DNA from: an uncultured Eubacterium sp.
GTDB lineage: Bacteria > Bacillota > Clostridia > Oscillospirales > Acutalibacteraceae
Assembly: GCA_910584985.1 (NCBI GenBank)
Contig: CAJUDJ010000013.1
Coordinates: 1-46,418 of the forward strand
Direction: 5' to 3'
Length of the DNA: 46,418 bases
Each line of letters begins with the position of its first letter. Position 1 is the stretch's first letter. Below are positions 17,301-25,251 of this stretch, in pieces. The notes beneath the pieces are model-generated. The model was not told where the DNA came from, ran no database searches, and was given only the letters and a program-made list of their open reading frames with translations. The translations under genes and the position numbers were made by a program.

Positions 17301-17312
17301 TTATTTAAAATT

Positions 17313-17349
17313 CGGCTGAAAGTATATTTATTTTCAGCCGTGTTTTTTT
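17313..17349 (+). terminator. Terminator-like hairpin immediately upstream of nusB
   Basis: Nine perfect pairs (17313-17321 with 17332-17340), a ten-base loop, and seven Ts (17343-17349) that directly touch the GGAGG ribosome site of nusB (17350-17354). The layout is that of an intrinsic terminator placed where it could attenuate nusB and the genes behind it. Confidence 0.8.
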
Positions 17350-17358
17350 GGAGGAAAT

Positions 17359-17751
17359 ATGAATCGCAGCGAAATGAGAGAGCAGGCCTTTGTGCTCCTT
17401 TTTGAAAAGGAATTTTTTGCGGATATGCCTGCTGTGGAAATTGAAAATATCTATTCGGAAAATGTTTCGGCATTGTCAGATTATGCAAAAGAACTGTTTG
17501 AAACAGCGCTTCTGCACAGGGAAGAATTTGATGAAATTATTGAAAAATATGCAAACGGCTGGAAGCTCAGCAGAATACCAAAGGTAAATCTTTCTGTTTT
17601 AAGGCTGGCACTTTGTGAAATTATTTATATAGACGGTGTGCCTGAAAATGTTGCTATAAACGAAGCCGTAGAGCTTGCAAAGAAATATTCCGGAAAAGAG
17701 GATTTCTCGTTTGTAAATGGTATTCTCGGAAGCTATTCAAGGAGTAAATAA
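17359..17751 (+). CDS. nusB: Transcription antitermination factor NusB
   Basis: 130 residues, all-helical, the normal size. Family features: the start SEMREQAFVLLFEKEF and the core WKLSRIPKVNLSVLRLALCEIIY..VPENVAINEAVELAKKYSGKEDFSFVNGILG. With NusE (S10) it binds boxA RNA and promotes antitermination of rRNA transcription. GGAGG precedes the start. The stop overlaps the next start by one base (TAATG). Confidence 0.96.
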   Translation: MNRSEMREQAFVLLFEKEFFADMPAVEIENIYSENVSALSDYAKELFETALLHREEFDEIIEKYANGWKLSRIPKVNLSVLRLALCEIIYIDGVPENVAINEAVELAKKYSGKEDFSFVNGILGSYSRSK

Positions 17752-18674
17752 TGTTTCTTGGTTTTGATACAAGCAATTATACAACCTCTGTTGCTTTTTT
17801 TGACGGTAAGGCCGTGGTTCAGAAAAAGAAGCTGCTTGAAGTAAAGCAGGGTGAACGCGGATTAAGGCAGAGTGATGCTGTTTTTCAGCACACGGTTCAC
17901 ATGCCGGCACTTGCAGCTTCGCTTGCAGAGGAATGTGATTTTGGCAGAATAGACGGCATCGCTGTAAGTACAAGGCCAAGAAATATAGAGGGAAGCTACA
18001 TGCCCTGCTTTCTTGTCGGAGAAAGCATTGCAGCGGCAGTTTCTGCTTTTTGCGGTGCACCGCTTTATAAAACCTCCCATCAGGTTGGGCATATTCTGGC
18101 AGCACTATATTCTGTTGGTGTGCCGGAGCTGATTCACAGCCCTTTTGTAGCCTTTCATCTTTCCGGCGGAACAACGGAGGCTCTGCTTGTAACACCTGAC
18201 AAAGAGGAAATTATTCAGGCGAAACGGATTGCCGAAAGTCTGGATTTAAAAGCAGGACAGGCTGTTGACAGAACAGGAGTGATGCTCGGTCTTAAATTTC
18301 CGTGCGGAGCCGAACTTGATAAAATGGCGCAGGCAAGCGGCCGTGAATTTAAAATAAAGCCCTCCATGAAAGGGCTGGACTGCTCCTTGTCGGGTGTGGA
18401 AAACAAAGCAAGGCTTATGCTTCAGCAAAAAGAAAATCATAACGATATTGCAAAATTTGTTATTTCTTATCTTGCAGAAGCAATAGAAAAAATGACAGCA
18501 GGAATTATAAAGGAATACGGAAATCTGCCGATAGTTTTTGCCGGCGGTGTTTCAGGCAATTCCATGCTTCAGAACAAATTAGGAAAGAAATACGGTGCAT
18601 ATTTTGCGAAGCCCGAATACAGCTGTGATAATGCGGCAGGCGTTGCAGTTTATGCCTATCTGAAATCATTATGA
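17751..18674 (+). CDS. TsaD/Kae1-family paralogue (second TsaD-like protein)
   Basis: 307 residues against about 335 for TsaD. It opens with FLGFDTSNYTTSVAFFDG instead of the TsaD signature with an ETSCDET motif. The metal-binding HxxxH pair is present (His110 and His114 in SHQVGH), as are HLSGGTTEALLV (phosphate-binding loop), a later GGVSGNSML, and DNAAGVA with Asp293 as the third ligand. So the ASKHA ATPase fold and metal site look intact, but the sequence is too divergent to be the housekeeping t6A enzyme. It takes the place where Bacillus has folD, between nusB and xseA. AAGGAG precedes the start, and the stop overlaps the xseA start. Function unknown. Confidence 0.85.
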   Translation: MFLGFDTSNYTTSVAFFDGKAVVQKKKLLEVKQGERGLRQSDAVFQHTVHMPALAASLAEECDFGRIDGIAVSTRPRNIEGSYMPCFLVGESIAAAVSAFCGAPLYKTSHQVGHILAALYSVGVPELIHSPFVAFHLSGGTTEALLVTPDKEEIIQAKRIAESLDLKAGQAVDRTGVMLGLKFPCGAELDKMAQASGREFKIKPSMKGLDCSLSGVENKARLMLQQKENHNDIAKFVISYLAEAIEKMTAGIIKEYGNLPIVFAGGVSGNSMLQNKLGKKYGAYFAKPEYSCDNAAGVAVYAYLKSL

Positions 18675-19873
18675 ATGTTATAACCGTTTCACAGGTAAAT
18701 AAATATATTAAGGCACTGCTGGACGGAAGCATGCCGCTGCGCAGTATTTATATAAGCGGTGAAATATCCAATTTTAAATACTATTATGCTTCCGGACATA
18801 TGTATTTCACGCTCAAGGATGATAAAAGCCAGCTTAAGGCGGTTATGTTTTCCTCAAATGCACAGCGTATTAAATTTCAGCCCGAAAACGGAATGAAAGT
18901 GATATGCAGCGGGAGAATTTCGGCCTATGAAAAAAACGGCGAATATCAGCTGTATGCCGATGATATGCAGCCTGACGGGCTTGGCGCGCTGAACCTTGCC
19001 TTTGAACAGCTTAAGGAAAAATTGTTTCTGGAGGGTGCGTGCAGCGAAGATCTCAAGAAGCCGCTGCCGGCCTATCCGAAAAAAATCGGTGTGGTTACAT
19101 CCGATATAGGCGCTGCGGTTGAGGATATAAAGAATATAACGGCAAGACGATACCCGCTTGCAGAGCTTGTTATTGTGCCTACTCTGGTTCAAGGGGAAAG
19201 AGCGGCAGGCGATATTGTGAAATCCGTAGCGCTTCTGGATAATATGCCGGATATTGATGTTATCATAGTCGGAAGAGGCGGTGGTTCACTTGAGGATTTA
19301 TGGGCGTTCAACACGGAAGAAGTGGCAAGAGCGGTTATCGCCTGCAAAACACCGGTGGTATCTGCTGTGGGCCATGAAACAGACACAACAATCTGCGATT
19401 TTGTTTCCGATTTAAGAGCGCCCACGCCAAGTGCTGCAGCAGAGCTTGTCTGCCCGGATATAAGCAGACTTTTAACGGATATTAAGCTGATGAAAAGCAG
19501 CCTTGAAATCAGTATCCGCTATATAATTGACAGCAATATGCAGTATGTTTCTGAGCTTGCACAGTCACCTGTGCTTACGGATTATGAAACACTGATAAAT
19601 GCATACAGCGATCAGATTTCTGTGCTGGAAGAACGCCTGAAAGACAGTGTTCTCTATATAAATGAAAATAAGTCCCTGTTGCTTTCGGCACTTGCCGGAA
19701 GGCTGAATGCGCTCAGCCCGCTTGCGGTTCTTGCAAGGGGATATATTCTTGCCGAAAAGGGCAGTGATATTATCAGATCGGTTTCACAGATTAAGAAAAA
19801 AGATAAAATTGAGCTTATTTTGCAGGACGGCAAAGCAGGCTGCACGATAGATGAGGTAATTCAAAATGGCTGA
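18671..19873 (+). CDS. xseA: Exodeoxyribonuclease VII large subunit
   Basis: 400 residues. The N-terminal OB-fold (about 1-100) holds VSQVNKYIKALLDGSMPLRSIYISGEISNFK and a SGHMYFTLKDDKSQLKAVMF strand. The catalytic region follows with KKIGVVTSDIGAAVEDI, the IVGRGGGSLEDLWAFN block and SAVGHETDTTICDFVSDLRAPTPSAAAEL, all standard for XseA; then a helical region and the ending SPLAVLARGYIL. It degrades single-stranded DNA together with XseB. ATGA overlap with the upstream TsaD-like gene and an eight-base overlap with xseB. Confidence 0.97.
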   Translation: MNVITVSQVNKYIKALLDGSMPLRSIYISGEISNFKYYYASGHMYFTLKDDKSQLKAVMFSSNAQRIKFQPENGMKVICSGRISAYEKNGEYQLYADDMQPDGLGALNLAFEQLKEKLFLEGACSEDLKKPLPAYPKKIGVVTSDIGAAVEDIKNITARRYPLAELVIVPTLVQGERAAGDIVKSVALLDNMPDIDVIIVGRGGGSLEDLWAFNTEEVARAVIACKTPVVSAVGHETDTTICDFVSDLRAPTPSAAAELVCPDISRLLTDIKLMKSSLEISIRYIIDSNMQYVSELAQSPVLTDYETLINAYSDQISVLEERLKDSVLYINENKSLLLSALAGRLNALSPLAVLARGYILAEKGSDIIRSVSQIKKKDKIELILQDGKAGCTIDEVIQNG

Positions 19874-20054
19874 AGAAATGACATATGAACAGGCGATTAA
19901 AAGGCTTGAGGAAATTGTAAATCTTCTTGAAAAAAACGAAGCAACGCTGGATGAAAGCATGAAGCTTTTTGAAGAAGGAACAAAGCTTGCTGTTTTCTGC
20001 AATAAAAAGCTTGGCGAAGCAAAGCAGAAAATTACAGTAATAAATAAGGACTAA
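19866..20054 (+). CDS. xseB: Exodeoxyribonuclease VII small subunit
   Basis: 62 residues, one or two helices, with the family pattern TYEQAIKRLEEIVNLLEKNEATLDESMKLFEEGTKL. Usual size 60-80. It binds the C-terminal part of XseA. The start lies inside the 3' end of xseA and ispA begins five bases after the stop. Confidence 0.96.
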   Translation: MAEEMTYEQAIKRLEEIVNLLEKNEATLDESMKLFEEGTKLAVFCNKKLGEAKQKITVINKD

Positions 20055-20059
20055 CAAAA

Positions 20060-20944
20060 ATGGATAATAAGGAATTTAAACATATTCTTGATAATGATAT
20101 TGAAATGATTAACAGGGCTATTCTTGCGAAACTGCCGGTTTGTGAAAACGGGCAGGATGCTGTTGTTCAGGCAATGAAATACAGCCTTGAAAACGGCGGA
20201 AAGCGGTTAAGGCCTGTTTTCTGCCTTGAATTTGCACATTGCCTTGGTCTTGAAAAGGAAAAGGCACTTGATTTTGCCTGTGCTGTTGAATACATTCATA
20301 CGTACAGCTTAATTCATGATGATCTGCCCTGTATGGATAATGATGATTACAGAAGAGGAAAGCCCAGCTGTCATAAAATGTTCGGAGAGGCAAATGCGCT
20401 GCTTGCAGGTGATGCACTTTTAACGCATGCTTTCGGTCTTGTTGCGGTTTCTGCGCTTCCATCAGAAAAAAGAGCAGCCGCTGTAATGGTTCTTGCCGAA
20501 AAAAGCGGTGTGCCGGGCATGATTGGCGGTCAGGTGATTGATTTGAAATATGAACAGGAAAATCCCGATATCAATCAGATTTTAAGCGTTCACAGACTGA
20601 AAACAGGTGCGCTGATTTCCTGTGCATGTCTGCTGGGCTGTATTGCAGGCGGTGCTGATGAAAAACAGCTTGCCGCTGTGGAAAGTTTTGCATATAACCT
20701 TGGCATTGCATTTCAGATTAAGGATGATATTCTTGATGTTGTTGGCGACAGCGCCGTGCTCGGAAAGCCCGTTGGTTCAGATGCGGAAAATGATAAAACC
20801 ACCTATGTTACTTTAAACGGAACTGACAAATCCCAAGAAGATGTTGAATTCTATACGGCGCAGGCGGTATCTGCACTTTCGGCATTTGAAAATACGGATT
20901 TTATAAAAATGCTTGCGGATATGCTGGTAAACAGAAATAAATAA
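20060..20944 (+). CDS. ispA: Polyprenyl (farnesyl) diphosphate synthase
   Basis: 294 residues, normal for bacterial FPP synthases. It condenses isopentenyl diphosphate with dimethylallyl and geranyl diphosphate. The first aspartate-rich motif begins at Asp87-Asp88 in DDLPCMDNDDYRRGKPSCH and has the four-residue insertion typical of bacterial type FPP synthases; the second is DDILD at 222-226. ENGGKRLRPVFCLE near residue 50 is the IPP-binding block. It sits next to dxs, so precursor supply and chain building are encoded together. Product length (C15 or C20) cannot be fixed by eye. Confidence 0.95.
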   Translation: MDNKEFKHILDNDIEMINRAILAKLPVCENGQDAVVQAMKYSLENGGKRLRPVFCLEFAHCLGLEKEKALDFACAVEYIHTYSLIHDDLPCMDNDDYRRGKPSCHKMFGEANALLAGDALLTHAFGLVAVSALPSEKRAAAVMVLAEKSGVPGMIGGQVIDLKYEQENPDINQILSVHRLKTGALISCACLLGCIAGGADEKQLAAVESFAYNLGIAFQIKDDILDVVGDSAVLGKPVGSDAENDKTTYVTLNGTDKSQEDVEFYTAQAVSALSAFENTDFIKMLADMLVNRNK

Positions 20945-20955
20945 ATATACAAATA

Positions 20956-20984
20956 TTGCATTTTTATACAGTGTGTGCTAAAAT
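20956..20984 (+). promoter_or_regulatory. Sigma-A-type promoter upstream of dxs
   Basis: TTGCAT (20956-20961), a 17-base spacer and TAAAAT (20979-20984), in the 81-base gap between ispA and dxs. It suggests that dxs and the genes after it get a promoter of their own. Confidence 0.7.
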
Positions 20985-21025
20985 ATATGCCAATCATTTT
21001 TTAGCGGTTGAAAAGAGTTGATTTA

Positions 21026-22879
21026 ATGTCTGTTCTTGACGGAGTGCATTCTCCCGGAGATATAAAAAATCTGAATAACAGTGAGCTTGAAGTGCTCTGC
21101 AGTGATATAAGAAAGCAGCTTGTTGAAACAGTTTCGCAAACAGGCGGTCATCTTGCGTCCAATTTGGGTGTGGTTGAACTCAGCGTAGCGCTCCATAAGG
21201 TGTTTGACAGCCCGATTGACCAGATTGTGTTTGATGTGGGGCATCAGTGCTATACACATAAAATACTTACTGGAAGAAAGGAACGCTTTTCCACTTTAAG
21301 GCAGGAGGGCGGCATAAGCGGTTTTACACGCACCGATGAAAGCGAGCATGATATTTTTTCAAGCGGCCATTCAAGCGTTTCTGTTTCGCAGGCTATCGGG
21401 CTTGCAAAGGCTAAGCGGATTAAAGCGGAAAAAGGAAAGGTGATTGCTGTAATCGGTGATGGTGCGCTGACGGGCGGGCTTGCCTATGAGGCATTCAATA
21501 ACGGATCATATGACTGCGGAAATCTTATCATTATTTTAAATGACAATAAAATGTCTATAAGCCGCAATGTCGGCTCTATGTCAAGGCATTTAACCAATAT
21601 AAGAACCTCGAAGCAGTATTTTAATTTGAAATCAGGTGTCAGCCGTGTTTTGGCAAGGCTGCCGAAAATCGGCAGTGTAATTAATCGCTGTTTAACCTTT
21701 GTGAATTCAGAAATCAGAAAAAAAGTATATAATAATGCAACCTTTTTTGAAGAACTTGGTTTCAGATATTACGGACTTATAGACGGGCATGATCTGGAAA
21801 GCCTTATCTCTGTTTTGACTGCGGCAAAAACCCAGCATCACGCAGTGTTGATTCATATCAGCACGGTTAAAGGAAAGGGTTATAATCCTGCCGAAAAAAA
21901 TCCGACACAGTTTCACGGCATCGGAAAATTCAATGCGGTAACAGGCGAATGCAATGCTGGCGGAAGCAATTTTTCATCTATCTTCGGTGAAACAGTGTGC
22001 AGGCTTGCTGAGAAGGATGGAAGAATATGCTGTGTTACTGCGGCTATGGCGGAAGGCACAGGACTTTCTGAATTTGCCGGCCGTTTTCCGAAGCGGTTTT
22101 TTGATGTCGGAATTGCGGAACAGCATGCCGTTACCTTTTCAAGCGGTCTGGCAAAAAACGGGATGGTTCCGATTTTTGCTGTTTATTCCACTTTTCTTCA
22201 GCGTTCTTACGATCAGCTGATTCACGATGTCGCCATGCAGAATCTGAAAGTTATTTTCGGAATTGACCGTGCAGGCTTTGTCGGTGAGGACGGCGAATCC
22301 CATCAGGGGGTTTTTGATGTTTCCTTTTTAAATACCGTTCCGAATTTAACGGTTTATTCCCCAAGCTGCTATAATGAGCTGCAGGGTATGCTGAATGAAG
22401 CTGTGTATAATGGCAGTAATGCCGCAGCAGTCAGATATCCGAGAGGAAAAGAAAAAAGAATGCCCGAGGGTTACAGCTATGACGGTTCTGATTTTTCGGT
22501 TTTCGGCGATGTGAATTCCAAAAACTGCATCATTACATATGGGCGTGAATTTTCTGAATGCTATGCTGCTTATGAGCAGCTTGAAAATACATTTGTAATT
22601 AAGCTTAATAAAATTAAACCGGTTGAGACTGCGGTTCTAAATCTGGCTGAGAATGCAAAACATATTTTCTTTTATGAGGAATCCGTGAAAGCAGGCAGTG
22701 TCGGTGAAGTTTTTGCCGCAATGCTTAAGGAAAACAATATAAATGTGAACTTTCGCCATATAGCGGTTGAAAATGAGTTTATCAAGCAGGCTTCGGTTGA
22801 AAGCCAGCTGAAAAAATATAAAATGGATAAAGATTCAATAATTAAAGAGGTATCTGATGTCAAAAAAAATCAGGCTTGA
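21026..22879 (+). CDS. dxs: 1-deoxy-D-xylulose-5-phosphate synthase
   Basis: The first enzyme of the MEP isoprenoid pathway: pyruvate plus glyceraldehyde 3-phosphate, thiamine diphosphate dependent. 617 residues from the ATG at 21026 (MSVLDGVHSPGDI matches the usual start); an in-frame TTG at 21008 would add six residues. Motifs: GHQCYTHKILTGR, the thiamine-diphosphate motif VIGDGALTGGLAYEAFNN (Gly144-Asp-Gly), GHDLESL, VKGKGYNPAE, FDVGIAEQHAVTFSSGLA and DRAGFVGEDGESHQGVFD. It overlaps tlyA by 23 bases. Confidence 0.97.
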   Translation: MSVLDGVHSPGDIKNLNNSELEVLCSDIRKQLVETVSQTGGHLASNLGVVELSVALHKVFDSPIDQIVFDVGHQCYTHKILTGRKERFSTLRQEGGISGFTRTDESEHDIFSSGHSSVSVSQAIGLAKAKRIKAEKGKVIAVIGDGALTGGLAYEAFNNGSYDCGNLIIILNDNKMSISRNVGSMSRHLTNIRTSKQYFNLKSGVSRVLARLPKIGSVINRCLTFVNSEIRKKVYNNATFFEELGFRYYGLIDGHDLESLISVLTAAKTQHHAVLIHISTVKGKGYNPAEKNPTQFHGIGKFNAVTGECNAGGSNFSSIFGETVCRLAEKDGRICCVTAAMAEGTGLSEFAGRFPKRFFDVGIAEQHAVTFSSGLAKNGMVPIFAVYSTFLQRSYDQLIHDVAMQNLKVIFGIDRAGFVGEDGESHQGVFDVSFLNTVPNLTVYSPSCYNELQGMLNEAVYNGSNAAAVRYPRGKEKRMPEGYSYDGSDFSVFGDVNSKNCIITYGREFSECYAAYEQLENTFVIKLNKIKPVETAVLNLAENAKHIFFYEESVKAGSVGEVFAAMLKENNINVNFRHIAVENEFIKQASVESQLKKYKMDKDSIIKEVSDVKKNQA

Positions 22880-23663
22880 TGTTGCCGTTTTTGAAAAAGG
22901 CTTTGCGCCCAGCCGTGAAAAAGCCAAGGCTGTTATTATGGCAGGGCTTGTTTATGTGAATAATCAGAAGGTTGATAAGGCAGGCACCGAGATTAAAGAG
23001 GATGATGTGCTTGAGGTTCGTGGCAGCACGCTGAAATATGTCAGCCGCGGCGGGCTTAAGCTGGAAAAGGCAATGCAGGCATTTCCCATTAATCTGAACG
23101 GAAAAATATGTATGGATGTTGGGGCATCAACAGGCGGCTTTACCGATTGTATGCTGATGAACGGTGCGGTTAGGGTGTATTCGGTTGATGTCGGTTACGG
23201 TCAGCTTGCGTGGAAGCTGCGCTGCGACAGCCGTGTTGTTAATCTTGAAAGAACAAATTTCAGATATGTTACAGAAGAGCAGATTAAGGATAAAATTGAT
23301 TTTTCATCGGTTGATGTTTCTTTTATTTCGTTAAAGCATATTCTGCCGAATCTGCATCATCTGTTGGCGGATGACGGGCAGGCCGTGTGCCTTATAAAGC
23401 CCCAGTTTGAGGCAGGCAGGGATAAGGTTGGCAAGAAAGGTGTGGTAAGGGATAAAGCTGTTCATCTTGAGGTTGTCAGCCATGTAATAGATATGGCGCT
23501 AAAAAACGGTTTTTCCGTTAAAGGGCTTCAGTTTTCACCTATAAAAGGGCCTGAGGGAAATATCGAATATTTAATTTATATATGCAAGTCTGAAGTACCT
23601 GCTGTTGACAGCTGTGTCGATGCAGCCGGGCTTGTGCATCAGTCGCACGAGGAATTGGTGTAA
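22857..23663 (+). CDS. tlyA: TlyA-family S4-domain rRNA methyltransferase
   Basis: 268 residues. The N-terminal S4 RNA-binding domain (1-60; RLDVAVFEKGFAPSREKAKAVIMAGLVYVN) is followed by YVSRGGLKLEKAMQAF and a Rossmann methyltransferase domain: CMDVGASTGGFTDCML is the SAM-binding motif and KPQFEAGRDKVGKKGVVRD a strong family signature. TlyA proteins 2'-O-methylate rRNA; the Bacillus homologue YqxC lies in the same gene order. It overlaps the end of dxs by 23 bases. Confidence 0.94.
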   Translation: MSKKIRLDVAVFEKGFAPSREKAKAVIMAGLVYVNNQKVDKAGTEIKEDDVLEVRGSTLKYVSRGGLKLEKAMQAFPINLNGKICMDVGASTGGFTDCMLMNGAVRVYSVDVGYGQLAWKLRCDSRVVNLERTNFRYVTEEQIKDKIDFSSVDVSFISLKHILPNLHHLLADDGQAVCLIKPQFEAGRDKVGKKGVVRDKAVHLEVVSHVIDMALKNGFSVKGLQFSPIKGPEGNIEYLIYICKSEVPAVDSCVDAAGLVHQSHEELV

Positions 23664-23700
23664 AAATAAGGTTTATAAATAATTTGCAGTCGGAAAGGCT

Positions 23701-24570
23701 ATGGGAATTATTATGATTTTTTCTGTTTTTGCAAATCTGAATAACAGAGAGACCGAAGCAACGGCAAGAGAGATGCTTTCTGTTTTAAAGGAAACGGACT
23801 GCAGTGTGTATTTTGATGAAAAATATAAAGCATTGCTTTCGGACTCCGTCTGCCGTTTTTCAGATTCGGCAGAGCTTATGGAAATCTGTGATATTGCCGT
23901 TGTTATCGGCGGAGACGGAACCACAATGAAGATTGCAAAAAAGGCTGCAATTCTCGGCAAGGCAGCACTTGGCATAAACGGCGGCAGGCTCGGCTTTTTA
24001 AGCGGAATTGAAAAAAACGAGCTTCAGCTTTTAACCGATGTGGCAAATGGTGCTTATCAGCTGGATGAAAGAATTATGTTAAAGGTAGAAATTGTGGAGG
24101 GTAAAAAAACAGTAAAAACCTTTCACTGCCTGAATGATGCAATTTTTTCAAGAGGTGATTTTGCACGCCTGATTGATATAGAGGTTACAAGCGGCGGAAG
24201 AGAGCTTATGACTACACGGGCAGACGGCATTATTATTTCCACACCAACAGGATCAACGGCTTACAGCCTTGCCGCAGGTGGGCCTGTGCTGAGCCCGGAT
24301 CTGAATTGCTTTGAGGTAACTTCCATCTGTCCGCATTCACTTATGGACAGAAGTATTGTTGTGGGCAGCAATAACCGGCTTATTGTAAAAATATCAAGCG
24401 ATGTAAGCAATAATGCAATTTTAACCTGCGACGGCGAACCGCCGGCAGCAATTACATCAGATACGGAGGTGGTGGTTTCACTGTCGCCGTATAAAGCAAG
24501 GCTTGTAAAAATAAAACCTGATAATTTTTATGAGGTTATGAAAAAGAAACTGATTGACCGAAGAGTTTAA
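23701..24570 (+). CDS. nadK: NAD kinase
   Basis: Makes NADP from NAD and ATP. 289 residues. The ATP-grasping motif GGDGT is at residues 70-74 (VVIGGDGTTMKIAKK); GINGGRLGFLSGIE, the NDAIFSRG segment and DGIIISTPTGSTAYSLAAGGPVLSP complete the active site. GGAAAGG stands five bases before the ATG at 23701; an ATG four codons further in is possible. In Clostridia this gene commonly sits between tlyA and argR, as here. Confidence 0.96.
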   Translation: MGIIMIFSVFANLNNRETEATAREMLSVLKETDCSVYFDEKYKALLSDSVCRFSDSAELMEICDIAVVIGGDGTTMKIAKKAAILGKAALGINGGRLGFLSGIEKNELQLLTDVANGAYQLDERIMLKVEIVEGKKTVKTFHCLNDAIFSRGDFARLIDIEVTSGGRELMTTRADGIIISTPTGSTAYSLAAGGPVLSPDLNCFEVTSICPHSLMDRSIVVGSNNRLIVKISSDVSNNAILTCDGEPPAAITSDTEVVVSLSPYKARLVKIKPDNFYEVMKKKLIDRRV

Positions 24571-24774
24571 AGTTTAGCCAACCATGAGTCGAGCAAAATA
24601 AGGTTTAAATCAACAAATTTTTGCTGATACATCGTTAAATTTTCATTGTATACTGGATATGTGATGAAAACGATGCCTTTTCTCATCAAAAATTTGAATG
24701 ATTTAAACTGCACTGCACCTAAAACGGTTTGTTTTAGGCTATTGGGTTCGATTCTTGTTTGGCTGGGAAAGGTT

Positions 24775-25251
24775 ATGGGAATTAAAGTGAAAAAAAGAAG
24801 ACAGGCAAAAATACTGGAATTAATAAAAAATCTTGATGTTGAAACACAGGAAGAGCTTCAGCAGCTGTTAAGGGAAAACGGCTTTGAGGTTACCCAGGCT
24901 ACAATTTCAAGGGATATAAAGGAATTAAGGCTTGTTAAGGAGCTTTCAACAGGCGGAAGATATGTTTATTCAACCGGAAAAAAGAATCATTCGGATTCCG
25001 TTTATGCAAGGGCCTCCGGCATTTTCGCGGATTCGGTTATCAGTGTTGAAAGTGCCGTGAATATGGTGTGCATCAAGTGCTTTGCAGGCATGGCAGGTGC
25101 TGCCTGTGCGGCTGTTGATTCTGTGCAGTGGAATGAAGTTTTGGGAACAATAGCAGGGGATGATACGATTTTTGTTCTTTGTAAAACAGAGCAGGCTGCC
25201 AAATTATTTACATCAAATCTGGAGAAATCTTTAAATGTTAAAAACGCTTAA
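24775..25251 (+). CDS. argR: Arginine repressor ArgR/AhrC
   Basis: 158 residues from the ATG at 24775. The winged-helix N-terminal domain reads KRRQAKILELIKNLDVETQEELQQLL followed by TQATISRDIKELRLVK, the family's DNA-binding motif; the C-terminal arginine-binding/hexamer domain ends GTIAGDDTIFVLC. The open frame reaches back to 24646, but that extension has no counterpart in ArgR proteins and is rejected; a GTG at 24787 is another possible start. The arginine-responsive regulator; no operator is evident here. It overlaps recN by 17 bases. Confidence 0.93.
   Translation: MGIKVKKRRQAKILELIKNLDVETQEELQQLLRENGFEVTQATISRDIKELRLVKELSTGGRYVYSTGKKNHSDSVYARASGIFADSVISVESAVNMVCIKCFAGMAGAACAAVDSVQWNEVLGTIAGDDTIFVLCKTEQAAKLFTSNLEKSLNVKNA

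Noticed and set aside
24646..24774. N-terminal extension of ArgR
   Set aside because: Open by chance; the sequence has no counterpart in ArgR and contains the likely leader of the gene.
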